Assembly (NCBI GenBank): GCA_907163375.1
Contig: CAJQUW010010397.1
Location: 56,001 to 120,000 of the forward strand
Length of the DNA: 64,000 nt
DNA from: Prostheceraeus crozeri
Taxonomy: Eukaryota > Platyhelminthes > Polycladida > Euryleptidae
Direction of reading: 5' to 3'
Below the pieces are notes generated by a model, which saw only the letters and a list, made by a program, of their open reading frames with translations, made no database searches and had not been told where the DNA came from. The position numbers and the translations under genes were made by a program. Below, in pieces: positions 39,936 to 52,131 of the stretch. Positions within the stretch are counted from its first letter, which is position 1; every line of letters starts with the position of its first letter.

Positions 39936-41663
39936 GCACAACCCTGATACCGTGGTCATTCAGCAACCCACTGTCCTGACTGCTGACTCGGGAGAAAAAA
40001 GATCCCTTGATGGTCACTTTTCGTATGTCAGGGCAATTGCATATTTTCTGAACCGAGGATGTGAGAGGATATGCGATAAGTTGTAATTATAGTTTCAAAT
40101 ATCAATATGATCATTCAAAAGGGATGAAAGTATTCGTGTTGCTTTCAAAATGCACTTGGCAATGTAATTATTTTGCTAACTTGTTTTCCTCTTGAATTCC
40201 AGCTGTGATAATTCAAAATTGATATAAAAGGTATTTATTTATCACAATAGACAATATGCGATTTAAATTATTTTAATCTCCATCAGTATGACATAAAATT
40301 TAGTCCCAACTGACTTAAGTCAAATAACCTATTTAAAGTTGTCCTATTTTCTAAGATAGAGAGCCTTCTGAAATGGAGCTATACATTTGCTACTCACATG
40401 TCTGAATAATAGTGACGCACCATATATACTCCATCTGGACAATCGACGCTAATGATCTTAAACAAAGGATGGCAACATGCATATTATCTTCAATGAATAG
40501 AGAAAACAGCGCCATCAGTCTTCACTTCGACGAGCGGAATCACACCCACACACTACATGAGGAATCCGTGAACTGACTGGTAGACGTAGAGCGCGGCGAA
40601 GAAATGCTTTGCAATGTTCGAAGTCGGGAGGCTCGCCATCTTGAAGACATGATAATCCCCTCTCAGAATAGGTCAGAAATATAAATTAGATAATTGCAGA
40701 GGTTGGGATGCATTAGAATAAAGTAATGCTTTAGAAATAATCATGAAAACTGATTACTCGTGCAACATGCTCGTGACACACTCGTGAAACATCGGGAAAT
40801 GATAGCAACTCTCTGAGCGCCTTATACAGACTTCTAAATATAGCACCCAATATAGGATTCTATTCACGGGAATTCCTATCGTTTCCTGAGAACGATTAGA
40901 GCAAGTTCGAAGCAATTACTACAGTTCGATAGGATCTCAGAGTCGGTGAAATTTCACACGACTTAAACTGTTTCTTCGATTTAAGGCTCATATCATGACG
41001 TATCGAGTACTTTTCACAAAGATAATACACAAGATTCATACAAGCAATATGGAAGAAAAACATACAATTTCGAACACAAGATCTGATTGCTACATTCGTG
41101 CTGAAACTTATTTTCAAGCTCATTTGACCAAGCATCGAATCACAGGTCTTCAATGAGAGATATTAGTGAATCAATGCCCTTTGTGACAATTTCTCATCGA
41201 TTCTTGTCAATCAAAAGTTTAATGCTCCTGACAACACACTACGTTTTGGATGGCATATCAGATCTTATCTGAAAACATGTATTTAGTTAATGTTTTGTTC
41301 TGATATTTAGGATAATTTGACTAATATTTCATAAATATTTAACAAAATTAAAAAGTTTTTTATAATTTTATTATTTTGCTTAGAAACTGGTAGGCCTGAA
41401 ACAAAATTAGCAAACATAGTAGGAATTTATCAAATTTTCTATTTTTCACAAAATTAGCAAGCAGCTAGCAAGTTTCTAACAAAATTATTCGGTTTGCTCG
41501 TCCCGGGTAGAAGGCTCTGAAGATGGTCCTGGGATGGCAGAGCGATGGTATTGGTAGGGAGGGTTGGTAGGCCTGCGTTGATGTCAAGAGTTGTCATGAT
41601 GATGCGACTGGGACGACCAAGCGGGACCGCATCACGTGTGTTCATGAAGAGTGAGACGCACGA
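39936..41663. other. Non-coding stretch
   Basis: No gene is supported. It includes the end of the split host repeat and an AT-rich block near 41300-41480 with repeated ACAAAATTAGCAA motifs. Confidence 0.5.
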
Positions 41664-43963
41664 CTATCCTACTTTTCGAACTTGGTGACATGCCTTTATT
41701 CCAGGCAATTGAGGAAATGACATACCCTCAAACCTTGGGATTGAATCCTCGGAAATCATGATCGCTTCCACCCCATCGATTGTGAGCGCGATTTGATAGA
41801 CGTCCATCGCACTTCGGACAATAGCGCTGCCACGGAGCACCTGGCGCCACACTTCGCGCTTAACGACCGCTCCTGAAACCGAAGGGATTTGATGTTTTGA
41901 TCGAAAGCAAAGGATTTTTACCTAGGCCTGGTACCTTAGAAAATCGAAATGAAACTGACCATAATTAATAAGTCTTCATGTTGAAAATGTACCACACATG
42001 TGCACTTATAATTTGCTCAAAATACACAATGTATGTGTCAATTAAAGTAAAACTTTTACTCAACACCAGCTAAGCTTAGTATGTTGTAACTGAACACATC
42101 AATCGTTCATTATGATCTAATAATAAATATGTCCAGTTTTTTATCTATACCCGCAGATTTAAATACCTACCCATCTAAGCGGTGTATCCTACCTGTCAGT
42201 GGCGGCTCTATGGATTTCTGTTAGGTCATGCTCATCAATTTTTTCGCATCATGAGGAAAAAAAGTATATGTGACAGCTATCATACGAGGATTTTTAACCA
42301 TGCAACTGATGTAGCATAATGTAGCTTAATATCATGCAACTTAAGAAACAGTTACGAATTCGATGAACAAAATTTTCCTCGACCTTTGTAATCTTGCTGA
42401 TGTCGTCCAGTATTTGTTCTTTGAAGACTGCAGTTTCTCGATGGGTATGATGGAGAGTGTCAGAAATGATTGCATACGCCTTATGGATCACTTTGTGTCC
42501 ACTCCAAAAGTACACAATGGATGTGTAGATTGTGACCTGACCCCTGCAGTCTGATCTCCAATGAGCAGCCATGACTTCCCGTTGAATTCGACACTAGAAA
42601 TGCTCGCTGAAATCACATAGCATGATCACAGAGCCATCTTGCAGATCCTCTTTCGCTTTCCGAAGCTCTTTATGCTGTCTGTGGTTGACATACACATGCT
42701 GCTTTAGTCTCTTGATGCTGCCTTGTGTATAGGTCTTCATTTCGGAACGAGAGAACATTACCTGGAACATAGACATGCACCTTCTATGTAACCAAGGCCT
42801 TACGCATTGAAATTTAATTTTCTCTCAATAAATCACAATTACAAATTAGACATGCGATTGCCAAAAACAATTGCAATGATATTCTATTGATTCTATGTAT
42901 TACATGTACATGTGCATCTTTTTAGAAATGATAGCGTCTTGTCTACATGCATCAATAGTGAAACTACGGGTTTATACGTGTGCAAGGCAAAATACATGTA
43001 TGATGAGAATAAGCGTGAACAACACAGGGAAATGATAAGAGTTAATACGGTATAGTGCCGAACTTATACTACATGAAAGTGCAAAGCATCTTTTGAACTT
43101 ACTTTATCAAGTTTGGGCCCTTTCCACATGAAGACTTCGTATGAATCCTTGTCCACCACTGCTTCAACGTCGATAGACGAGCAAAATCCACATCGTGAGA
43201 ACATACAGTCAGCACTATCTGTGTTGCACGAAAAGTCCTCCAGAAACGACTCGACGTTGTTCCTGTACCCAATAGCTTGGATCATGTATGCGAAGTTCTC
43301 GTGGTAAGGACAACAGCACACGGTGAGGTCCTTCTCAGAGACAGTTTCAACAAATGCTGGTCTAAGCTCACAGAATTTGGATACTCCGATAGAAACCTCT
43401 GGGTTCTTTTCCTTAAACAAGCGATAAGCGTCGTGTAAATTGTACAGCAGCAATCTCTTCTGCACCCTTTCTTTCGTTCCATCAGGCTTTCTCACCTTCT
43501 TGGATTTTCTGGTGTCAGCGTAGATTCTTGAAGTCAGATCATCGCAGTAGAACTTCTCTACTACCTCTTTCGTCTCTTGAGACAGGGCATGTCCATTGGA
43601 ATTTGACTTTGGGATCTTCTTCACCAGTCTCTCCTCTTCCGCCAATCGCTTTACAACTTCTCTCCGACGCGTGAGACTTCTCGGTAGAGTGCATCTCACA
43701 CGGGAGACCGCTTTCCCTTCACTTTGAGGAGTCAGGAATGCGGAGGTGTCGGCCCTTTCTTTTCTTTTCTTCTGCCGCTGAATTCTCTTTCGCATCTTCT
43801 CATATTCCCGTTGCTTCATCGTCTCACTATTCGATCGCATTTGCTTCACCGTTGCTCTTCTCCTCTTCATTCGCATTGCCGCTTTCTTGTTTTCTTCTGT
43901 TTTCATTTCGATGGTTATTCTGTCTCTCTCAAGGCGCTTCCGCTCTGCTGCTGTTAAAGGCAT
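41664..43963 (-). pseudogene. Second, diverged member of the same transposase family (broken)
   Basis: On the minus strand, exon 1 (43963-43103) encodes 287 residues with the same plan as the 36675 gene: a basic N-terminal coiled region, CCCPYHENF in the place of CICQMHENM, and DCMFSRCGFC in the place of DCMSSQCEFC. It ends at a GTAAGT donor. Exon 2 (42761 down to about 42300) follows a CAG acceptor and contains LCDFSEHF (the first acidic motif) with an in-frame TAG directly after it, then an IISDTLHH stretch. Exon 3 (41872-41664) resumes after the family's Gly-Gly with AVVKREVW...LPGIKACHQV, matching STKRMIW...IPGTQQIHQV in the other gene. The exon carrying the ISDG and SHGKG motifs is not found, so the gene is inactive. 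Confidence 0.7.
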
Positions 43964-45040
43964 GATGTTCGACCAGAGAATGACAAGTTCGTGTCAAACG
44001 TCCTATTCATTGTCTCGGCAATCCCCTGTCTGGCGACGGCGCTTCGCCTTGCATTCGACGATGTAGGATATCTATGAATGTCGCCAGCCGCACAATGATC
44101 GCGCTCACTTGCTCTGTCAAGCACATTTCGGCTGGCTATAAGTCTGAACGAAAGTGCATTGCCATAGACATAATCCTGACAGTCGTGAAAATTAATTTAA
44201 CAGATGTGTGTGACGAATGGGACAATTTTCAATTATCCGGTAGAGATAGTTGAAATGGCGATGTCCCGTTCGCCACGCACCTCAGCTACACCCATTACAT
44301 CATACTTGTCTGAAATTAATGTGGTGTCTAGTCAGGACGTTAGTTGACAAAAAGAGGGCAACCGCTAATTGAAATGTTTCATACTTATTGAATAATAAAA
44401 ACAATCGATCATTTCGTGACGAACGGGACAAAACTATCTATGTGCACTTTAGCAGCCTATAGAAGTGACACAATTTCAAAACTTCATTATTCTTTTTTAC
44501 AGGATGTAATAGTACGATCAACTATTACTAAAAATGGAGTTGAAGCTCATTTGCCAATGCTTTTTCATTATCAGTTTGACAACTTAACTCGGTGGAAAAA
44601 AATCAAAAAATTAAAGAAAAAAGTACGCATTTCTATTTGTGTGTAATTCTAGTAGAATTAGCCAAAATTTTGAAATCGATGTGAAAACATAAACTTTCGG
44701 TTATATAGATCTACTTCTCAAATTCACCTTTAGTGGTTAAGTTAAGTCTCTTTTATTTTTGCACATCTATGTCACGATTTCATGGAATGACCCTGTTGCT
44801 GTCTTTTCTATTTTGGTTTTCTAGCTAAACGAAAAGCTGAATATCATTTTTAGATTGTAGTTAATTCTTACCACGGTGCCTTACAACACCAAATACAACT
44901 GCCTGGAGTAGTAAGCTTGCCCCATTGGGGCTTTTGGTAGCACGAGATTTTCCATTATATCAAAGCATATCGTGAACGCATCCTCAACAGCATTCATGAC
45001 GTCGTAGAACTTGCTTCCTCAGCGACGATGAAGGATAATA
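43964..45040. other. Non-coding stretch with inverted GACGAACGGGAC motifs
   Basis: Three related motifs occur: GACGAATGGGACA at about 44213, the reverse complement of GGCGAACGGGACA at about 44261, and GACGAACGGGACA at about 44418. They may be subterminal repeats of the element that carried the minus-strand transposase gene, but no terminus was identified. The segment 44885-45038 belongs to the gene fragment described separately. Confidence 0.4.
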
Positions 45041-46692
45041 CAGTCCGTTTCATAAAAAGTGGATCATCCAAAATATTCCCTAAATAAAACATAAGTATGA
45101 TACAGAAAGCATTTTTCATGTTATTTCATGTCCCTAATATATTTAAATGTCCTTATATAATCTGATAAGCTATGATACAGTACCGGTTCTTAAGAAGCTA
45201 ATATTCTGTGGCCCTACCCTTATTGTCAATGACATTACCAATTCGTCTAGGCATTGATTCAATGACATCGTTGATTTTTGACTGATCTAACTTTCTCCAC
45301 TCTCTTTTTAACAGTGACGTAAGTTGTGATACGCCATCTGTAGGTAGCAGTGAACGACGAACGTTACGTTTTAGAATACTTCATACATTTTCTATGGGAC
45401 TCAGATCAGGAGAACGAGCTGGCCAAGATAATGTCCTAAGTCCTAATTGAGACTTGCATAAGTTGACTCTACTACTCCTGTGACACGTAGCATTATCATC
45501 CATAAATAACCAAGTCGATGGATCACCAAGTTGATCTGTCATTTGGCCAATGTTCATTCGTAAAACATTCACATAGCGTTCAGAATTCATGGTTCCTTGC
45601 TATATGTGAAGTTCAGAGCGGCCATTGGTCCAAATGCCAGCCCAAATCAGTAGAGTCGCACTACCTTGTACCCGGGGACGATGTAAATGTCTCGGAATTT
45701 CCTGATCAGATTTTATCCATAATCTCAATCGACCATCACTATCCTTCAGACGGACTGATGCCTCATCAGACCAGACAACCCGATCCCATTGATTTCGCCA
45801 GTGACAATGACTCATTGCCCATCTGAGACGTCTTTTTGTATGCTGATCTGATAATTCGATCTGAGAGGGCCTCTTACAGCTCTTGAAATTCGACTCAATA
45901 AGTCTTCTACGAATAGTGGATTTAGAAATAGACGAGTCTAGTGCAGCCATCTCAGTTAACGAGAGACTTGGATCAACTTTAACAAATCTCAAAATTAGGC
46001 GGTCTCTACGTTTGGATGTTTTGCGTGGACGGCCAGAGCCCTCTTTACGACAGAGTCGAAAATCATCATCACGCCATCGATGCACATTTGTGTAAGGGAC
46101 ATTTAGTCGCTTGCTTGTAGCTCGCAAAGAAAACCCTAGTTCTTGCAAGGCTGACACTTTGCCTTTTGTGAATGCGATTTCGTTATTGTTCATTTGTGCT
46201 TTGTATTGTTTTCAACCGGTAAGAGATAGATTTCTAAAAGCAATCAGGGGTGCTGCCAACACCACCGCAACGAAGTCAGGAAGCTATGGAACATGAAGTC
46301 CAGTTAATCACATGTAGCAGTTACATTATTGTTGATGAATAATGGTGCTATACTGGCTCTGATTGACCGATTTTCTTTATTTTTGTTTTGCTTGATAGCT
46401 TTTGGCTTGTAGAACAACATATTACATAACAAAGGAAACATATGTAATTTTATAAGAGTGAGGTATTATTTTGTGTAACATTGCTAAATGAAGATCAAAT
46501 TATCTACTACTTTTTTATCTATAACAGGAAAACAACTCAATATTCATGCTTGAAATTTCAAACAATGATATTAATAAGCACAACTGACATATCTTCCAAA
46601 TTTCAGAGAAATTCGTTCAAGTTTGGCGGAGTTAGACAAAGTTGAAGTTAAGGCGATGTTTAAGGGTGATCCATTTTTTATGAAACAATCTG
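45041..46692 (-). mobile_element. Tc1-like transposon inserted in the exon of the decayed gene
   Basis: Imperfect inverted ends CAGTCCGTTTCATAAAAAGTG... (45041) and the complement of CAGATTGTTTCATAAAAAATG... (ending 46692) are flanked by TA on both sides. Length is 1652 bp. The flanking sequences are two halves of one protein-coding exon, which confirms the boundaries. Confidence 0.85.
45198..46193 (-). pseudogene. Tc1-like (DD34E-type) transposase with stops
   Basis: ATG 46193 on the minus strand opens a frame with a paired-like N-terminal region (LGFSLRATSKRLNVPYTNVHRW), a GRPRKT hook, then catalytic Asp in VVWSDEASV, Asp in FMDDNATCHRS and Glu in WPARSPDLSPIENV. A stop at about 45597 precedes the second Asp block and a TGA follows ENV (45380, where Trp is usual). 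The C-terminal stretch continues to SMPRRIGNVIDNKGRATEY and a stop at 45198. Two lesions make it inactive. Confidence 0.88.
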
Positions 46693-48215
46693 TACATAGC
46701 AGTTAAATTACGCTTTGCTTCCTCGCTCAATTCTGGATCCTTCATTCTCATTCTGAATTTGACACAGGTACTACATACATCTTTAGAAGGATGACCGAAA
46801 CCTAGATTGAAATCATAGGAGAAGACACTGTGATAAAAGGCATATGACATTGAAATTTGAACATCATTCTACTCGCGGAACAGTTCATGGATTTTGGCAA
46901 CATTCAGATCAGACGGCAAGTATTTCCTTCCAGGTGAATCGCGAAGAGCATGGTGAGAAGCTCGGCAAGTAAAACTTTGAATATGACGCTGAACGGCTTC
47001 TCCTCTAATCTTCTTTTCTTCTACATTACGTGCCCCGCCTCGATTCTCTGGTGGAGCCACTCCATTTTCAAACCAATATTTTGCAATATTTGAAACTCGA
47101 TCTTTACCGACACCTGAAATGAAATCGGAATATCACCTTACAAAATTTGAATTTGATTTGGTGCAACTGATATGTCACGCATACCAGCACACATGACGAC
47201 ATAATCGAAGCTAATTTCAACATAATCAGAAAAGCTCTGTTTCGAAGACTGCTGTGCATATCGGCCCTTCATGTACATCATTGATAATAACTGATGCTAT
47301 ATAATTATCTAGACAACGCAAATAATTATTTTGTAGTGAGAAATATATATCGCAAGCAAACGGTCCAATCAGAGTATGACTTACTTTTACTACATTCATA
47401 TCAATTTCTAGATCTTTTAAGGACTTCCCGAGTGATCATTTTCTAGAGATTTTACGATTTTCTACTGCCTTTCAAAACCGCTACAGATATTTGATTTGGC
47501 AGTAAGCTTTTTATGGTTTTTAGAGACATTTGTATGAGCTAAGAATGCCTACTCCAATTCTAGAGAATTCTTACTGGCATTCATGGCATCCATAGAATGT
47601 TTAGCAGGCAAATATAATGTATCTGTAAATGTTTGCTGGAGGCACGTGTCTCTAAACATTTATCGACGACAGACATAACATCTGTAAGAACGTTGAACTC
47701 AAACATTTTTGTATAATACAGCAATTCTTTTGCTGTAATATACAAAAGAAAGATATTTGTATATAAATCTCGTATTATTACCATCTAATGTATTCATAGG
47801 AATATATACATGTAATACAATTTTATACGCAATTACAAAATTCTATCATATCAAATATATTGTTTTGTTTATATATTTGATATATTGATATTATGTCTAC
47901 ATCACATTTAATACTTATTATATTAGATATCACATAAATAAATGAATGTGATATGTAAATGTGCATGTATTATATTCATTTATTACTTGCTTTACACCTG
48001 TAAAAAGAACATTTCGTTTTATACATTCTTTTCATGCGTCCCTTCTCTTGCTACTTTGTCTCCTGTAAATGATTCGCTTTTGATGGAGTGTCACAATGCA
48101 CGAGGCACAGAACTAAGTCCTTCTAGTCTCTTCTTATCTATCTTTCTCTCTCCGGAAACTCCGGAGTCTCCTCGAACTGTTTGTTTTTGATCTGCGCGAA
48201 GCACAGGGGAACAAG

Positions 48216-48272
48216 ATTTCTTTTTTTTCTCTCTTTTTCTCTCTCACACACACACACTCTCTCTCTCTCTCC
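48216..48272 (+). repeat. CT/CA-rich microsatellite
   Basis: TTTTTTTCTCTCTTTTTCTC followed by a CA run and a CT run. Confidence 0.9.
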
Positions 48273-48892
48273 TTATCTTCATCTCTCCATTCAACTTCTT
48301 TTATTTTCTTTTCTCCATTTGAAAGCTGATTTTCTGATTTTGAATGTATCTCAGCTGGAATATTCAAGGTCACAATGCGGATCAGTTGTTCCCCTATTTG
48401 CAAGACTATGATGACTAAAGGACGTAATGTATATACCGGTATCCGTCACAATTTTCCTCTGCACACATCTCTCTCCCTACTGTGGAATAAACAACTCGTC
48501 GATCGCCTGCGTGCTAATGACTAATGAATGCCCTCATAACGACCTTCGGTCCATGAGTCACATGACAAAGAGGATGCGAGCGGACAGACTGTGTACGCTA
48601 TAACAACCAGGCGTCATCAATTGCACAGTCATTCCTCTGAGTGCATCGTGCGTGTTTCAGTCATCCCAGCAGCGTCAATGCATGTCGTTCTACTGTCTTA
48701 TACTTGTGGATTTACAAAACTTTTAACTACGCCTCAAGTCAGTCATTTGTGTTTTGGACATTCAGAGGATTCTGTCGTACAATTCGACTTTCACAACCAT
48801 TTTCAGGATTACGCCGACGCATGTTTTCATTCTGGAAATAATTCCCAATCTTCTATTTTCCTCACATTGTACTAAAACCAAGCGGGGTCACT

Positions 48893-49083
48893 CCTTTGTA
48901 TTTGCCTTTGAATTTATGCACAAGATAGAAAACCACAGCGCTTCGTGTCACAGACACATCAAGGGGTGGAACCTTGCAGTGCGAATGTTTACTGCACCAT
49001 CCCACCTGACACGAAGCGCTGTGGTTTTACCTTGTTGGATTTCTATCTTGCACATAACCTCAAATAAAAGGCAAATACAAACG
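48893..49083. repeat. Foldback (hairpin) element
   Basis: TTTGTATTTGCCTTT...CAAGATAGAAA...ACCACAGCGCTTCGTGTCA is mirrored as TGACACGAAGCGCTGTGGT...TTTCTATCTTG...AAAGGCAAATACAAA. Arms are ~60-75 bp with small gaps around a ~50 bp centre. MITE-like, with no coding capacity. Confidence 0.82.
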
Positions 49084-49552
49084 AGAGACCAGCTTGTTTT
49101 TAGCACAAAATTGAACTACCTCCTGTTCCTAACCTTCAACATAATCTTCATCTACACGTTTTGATTCGCATCATTCTGACTCAACTACCTAATATCTTTT
49201 CACTTTCGCTGAAAACCATTAAACAAGTGATTGATTATATTGCTGAAAAGTCATTTGAATTGAAATTATATTGTAATCAAATATTCGATCCACACACCGC
49301 TACAGTCGAACAAATAATCGAATAATACAAGTTGAATCTCTGAAGGAGGATTGGAGAAAATGGAAAATATAATGTGTTTTATTATTATTTTTAGGTACTG
49401 TTCAATACCTCAAAATCGGTTGTTTTGAATCCTGGTGGATGATTTAATGTATCCACAGGACTTAAAATTACGCTTGCTTGAGGTTCGATCGGCATTCATA
49501 TTATTCCTAATTAATCGCAAAATATCGTGAAAATTGTTGCCTGTCTGAATGC

Positions 49553-49634
49553 GTTTATAAATTGATGTCTGTAGGCCTTTTTGGCAGTAGACGATTGATG
49601 TCTGTAGGTCTTTTTGGCAGTAGAAAATTGATGC
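49553..49634 (+). repeat. Short tandem repeat, ~35 bp unit
   Basis: TTGATGTCTGTAGGYCTTTT and TGGCAGTAGA recur two to three times. Confidence 0.75.
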
Positions 49635-50644
49635 TTTTTGCAGTAGACAATGCGCGATAATTCTACTGCGAAATTTTATGGGATTTCCATAGAAAATGAT
49701 CACTAGGGTTTATAAACATTAACTGGAAATTTTTACGAGTTGTAGAGGAACGTTTGATCTAGCATAAAATGTCATTCATTGAATAATATGGCAAAAACAT
49801 GATTGTGCAAATCCAGATTGCTGATTCCAAATGATTTGGATAACGTAGAAACTTTTGTTAAGTCACATTCTTAAATATAAACTGTAACGAAGATTTGCAT
49901 GTACATGTAAATGAACGTTCGTAGCTTGTACTGCATATTACTATCAAACAAATGCGTACTCACAAAATATGCTGAGGAATGATGCCTTGCATACTGGAAC
50001 ACGTTCTTTGTCCCTTAATACATGACATTTCACATCTATGTCCCTCCTTTTCTGTCGTTGCTGATCATTCCCTTGAGAGCGACGACGTTGAACTTTTTGA
50101 ATGGTCATATAAGACAACAGCGTAGAATCTTGTTTTGTTTTCACTGGCTGTGTGTATAGTCGACCATGTATATCAGCGATTTCTTCAGCACTAAGAGTCG
50201 TAGCCATGCACATGGAGTTGTTATGAATACACGCAGTACCAGGAATTTTACCCAATGCACAATGTCGTCCTTTTTTGGCGATCGCTCGAGCTGTTTCTTC
50301 AGGTTTTCGTTTTTACATCGTCCAATTGATGTCATTACGACAGGTTCATCCATCGAATTCAAATCTTCCATTACAAGCTGCTGTTTGTAGCGAATATGAA
50401 ACAAGGTTATTAACACTGATACAAAAGAACGTCACAGAATAGGTCATCAGAAAGCGAACTGTTACTTAGGGAAGTTGTTGAATAATTAGATTCGATTTCA
50501 GTCAATCGTTGTCACGATAACATAAACAAAAAGGGAAATACGTGACGTTTCTAGCATTTTATTGGCTGATAAGTAACTGGCATTTATCAATTATTTGATT
50601 CCTTTTTGCGTTACAGTTTCAGATCTTTGAAATACCAAAAAAAT

Positions 50645-50880
50645 GGATTTATCGGTTTTTCAAAACTCTAGTTATGGCGTATATCGGTTTTTGCAAAAAA
50701 ATAGTCATGACGTTTATCGGTTTTTGCAAAAGCGGCAAATCTTTGTTAAAGCATCAAAGCGGACAATAACAAATATCGAAAATTCTGATTTGACACTTGG
50801 AACAGGATCATAATAAAGAATGTCATGGTGTACTTAACTCAACTTTTTTCAAAAATGGCGTTTATCGGTTTTTGCGCCTG
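50645..50880 (+). repeat. Interspersed TTATCGGTTTTTGCAAAA motif
   Basis: Variants of ATGGCGTTTATCGGTTTTTGC occur at about 50650, 50677, 50710 and 50857, directly before the virion-protein relic. Confidence 0.6.
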
Positions 50881-50885
50881 ATCCC

Positions 50886-51275
50886 TTCACATTCTGTATC
50901 AGTGTACATGGCAAAACGGTCATTCACATTTCAAAAGAGCTAACAAAGATTTTAGGATTCAAACGTGACACATTTTACGACGAGAAGTACTGCGGCTCAA
51001 CATCCTTGCTCGATATGAATATCAATCACTTTTACATTTATACTAACTTTATCCATTCAACACAAGTCGGTGGCCAAATGGTTCCCCTTTTAAGATATAT
51101 TCCTATTGACAGTGGTGACTTTGGTGTGACCATGCACAGTTAGTTCCTGAACAAGTTATACATTCCAGTCAATGTATCACGATTATCCCATTGCAAATTT
51201 GGTATCTATGATTATAGTGGTAATCCTATTCAATTCATTGGTGGGCGCACTGTCTTAACACTTCATTTTCGTTAG
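50886..51275 (+). pseudogene. C-terminal relic of a virion protein of the F54H12-type element family
   Basis: One frame of ~130 codons ending in a TAG at 51273-51275 is interrupted only by a TAG at 51141-51143. Blocks ELTKILGF, DMNINHFYIYTNF, VPLLRYIPI, LYIPVNVSRL, FGIYDYSGNPIQF and RTVLTLHFR match the C-terminal region of a beta-rich structural protein, possibly penton or minor capsid, that accompanies F54H12.2-like capsid genes in invertebrate elements. No N-terminal part or start is present. The exact virion role is inference. It is not part of the palindrome and may represent the half of the genome missing there. Confidence 0.6.
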
Positions 51276-51338
51276 ATAACATCAAATCATTAAATTTGTA
51301 TGATGCGTATGGCGCAGTCAATGTTTTTTCTTTCTTGA

Positions 51339-51400
51339 TTAAGTGGCCGTTAAGGCCGTGGTCTCATAAAGACCGCTTGGGACATTCTCTGTCCTCATCA
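51339..51400 (+). other. Short stem-loops after the virion relic
   Basis: GGCCGTTAAGGCC and GGTCTCATAAAGACC lie back to back at 51347-51376. They could form two small hairpins; function unknown. Confidence 0.5.
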
Positions 51401-51407
51401 AGGCTTT

Positions 51408-51590
51408 TCACTCCTGAAAGTCAGCCTCGTTCAAGAAAGGCTCACTCTCAACCGTTTGCAGAGTGAGTTGCTTACAGCCTTCAATCATTTGTCGCTCTTC
51501 CTCTTCTTCTTTTCGTTGAATTTTTCTCTCAACTTCCTTCTTCGTAGGAGTTGAGCTAGCAAGAGGTATGAATGTTTTCTCTGAATCGGA
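51408..51590 (-). CDS. Small acidic/charged ORF divergent from the CCAAT/TATA promoter
   Basis: From ATG 51590 on the minus strand a 60-residue product MSDSEKTFIPLASSTPTKKEVE... is followed by a Glu/Lys/Arg-rich helix-like stretch and ends FLNEADFQE. The frame is open upstream too, but that part crosses the promoter. It may be a small regulatory protein of the relic element. No family is recognised. Confidence 0.35.
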   Translation of the reverse strand, partial: SDSEKTFIPLASSTPTKKEVERKIQRKEEEEERQMIEGCKQLTLQTVESEPFLNEADFQE

Positions 51591-51659
51591 CATGACTATG
51601 ATAGTGAAATACAAGACATTCTTCTTTATACATGAGAATGATGCATTGTGATTGATAAA

Positions 51660-51716
51660 TGGCTGTCGTCCAATGAGAGAGCGCGAAGTCGTCCAGCGAG
51701 AGAATCTATATAAGTA
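51660..51716 (+). promoter_or_regulatory. CCAATGAGAG/TATA promoter resembling that of the palindromic element
   Basis: GTCCAATGAGAG (51668) and a diverged GTCCAGCGAGAG (51690) are followed by TATATAAG at about 51708. Decamer sequence, repeat distance and TATA spacing match 5535-5583. Transcription would start near 51740 for the plus-strand gene. Confidence 0.72.
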
Positions 51717-51784
51717 CGGTGCAATGACCATTTCCTCACAATATCATTAAAACGAATACACCGTCGAATACCTATCCCCTACTC

Positions 51785-52131
51785 ATGCCAAATGCCCCAC
51801 ACAAGAGGCAAGTGAAAATTATTTACGATGGTGATGTTGAGCCGCTACAGTTGGACAAGGAAACCATCATCATTTCCGACGATGAATGTGCATCACCATC
51901 TCCGATGATGAGACGGAGAAGTTAGAGGTGGAGTATAGTGACCGTGAAATTCTGCGAGGTGCATTCCTCAGTGTCTCGGCAAAAGACATAGTAAATGAGA
52001 GTGATATTAACATTTTACGAGGTTGGCAAGAGCTCTTCTCCCCAGATATCCAACCTCGTAACGAAGAGGAGTTCGATTATGTTAATGTTATGTTTCGCCT
52101 GGTAGTGAAACGTATTGCCCTTTTGGAATAA
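51785..52131 (+). pseudogene. Frameshifted small acidic gene behind the promoter
   Basis: ATG 51785 opens MPNAPHKRQVKIIYDGDVEPL...TIIISDDE and then runs out of frame to a stop at 51923. The adjacent frame resumes ITISDDETEKLEVEYSDREILRGAFLSVSAKDIV... to the stop at 52129. The ISDDE block is doubled across the shift, suggesting a local duplication with an off-by-one length. About 110 residues in all, acidic, family unknown. By position it is the counterpart of the palindrome's promoter-proximal gene, but no sequence similarity to it is seen. Confidence 0.4.

Larger units (their letters stand above)
47114..49963. other. Intron-like stretch with repeats
   Basis: Between the two exons of the decayed gene. 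No coding sequence is supported. Contains a CT/CA microsatellite, a foldback repeat and a short tandem repeat, annotated separately. Confidence 0.5.
44885..50380 (-). pseudogene. Decayed multi-exon gene of unknown, probably transposon-derived family
   Basis: Minus-strand blocks belong to one protein family common in arthropods and cnidarians, of unknown function. Exon a (about 50380-49964) encodes LKKQLERSPKKDDIVHW, then (frame shifted) GKIPGTACIHNN, TLSAEEIADIHGRLY, LRDKERVPVCKASFLSIF and ends at a GTGAGT donor. Exon b starts at 47113 after a CAG acceptor: VGKDRVSNIAKYWFENG, ENRGGARN, YLPSDLNVAKIHELF, a TAG, then FNLGFGHPSKDVCSTC and LTAMY. It is interrupted at 46692 by a Tc1-like element. 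Beyond that element (45038-44885) it continues with a shifted frame: YDVMNAVEDAFTICFDIMEN, LPKAPMGQAYYSRQL. Stops and frameshifts make it a pseudogene. The 2.85 kb intron is 47114-49963. Confidence 0.62.
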
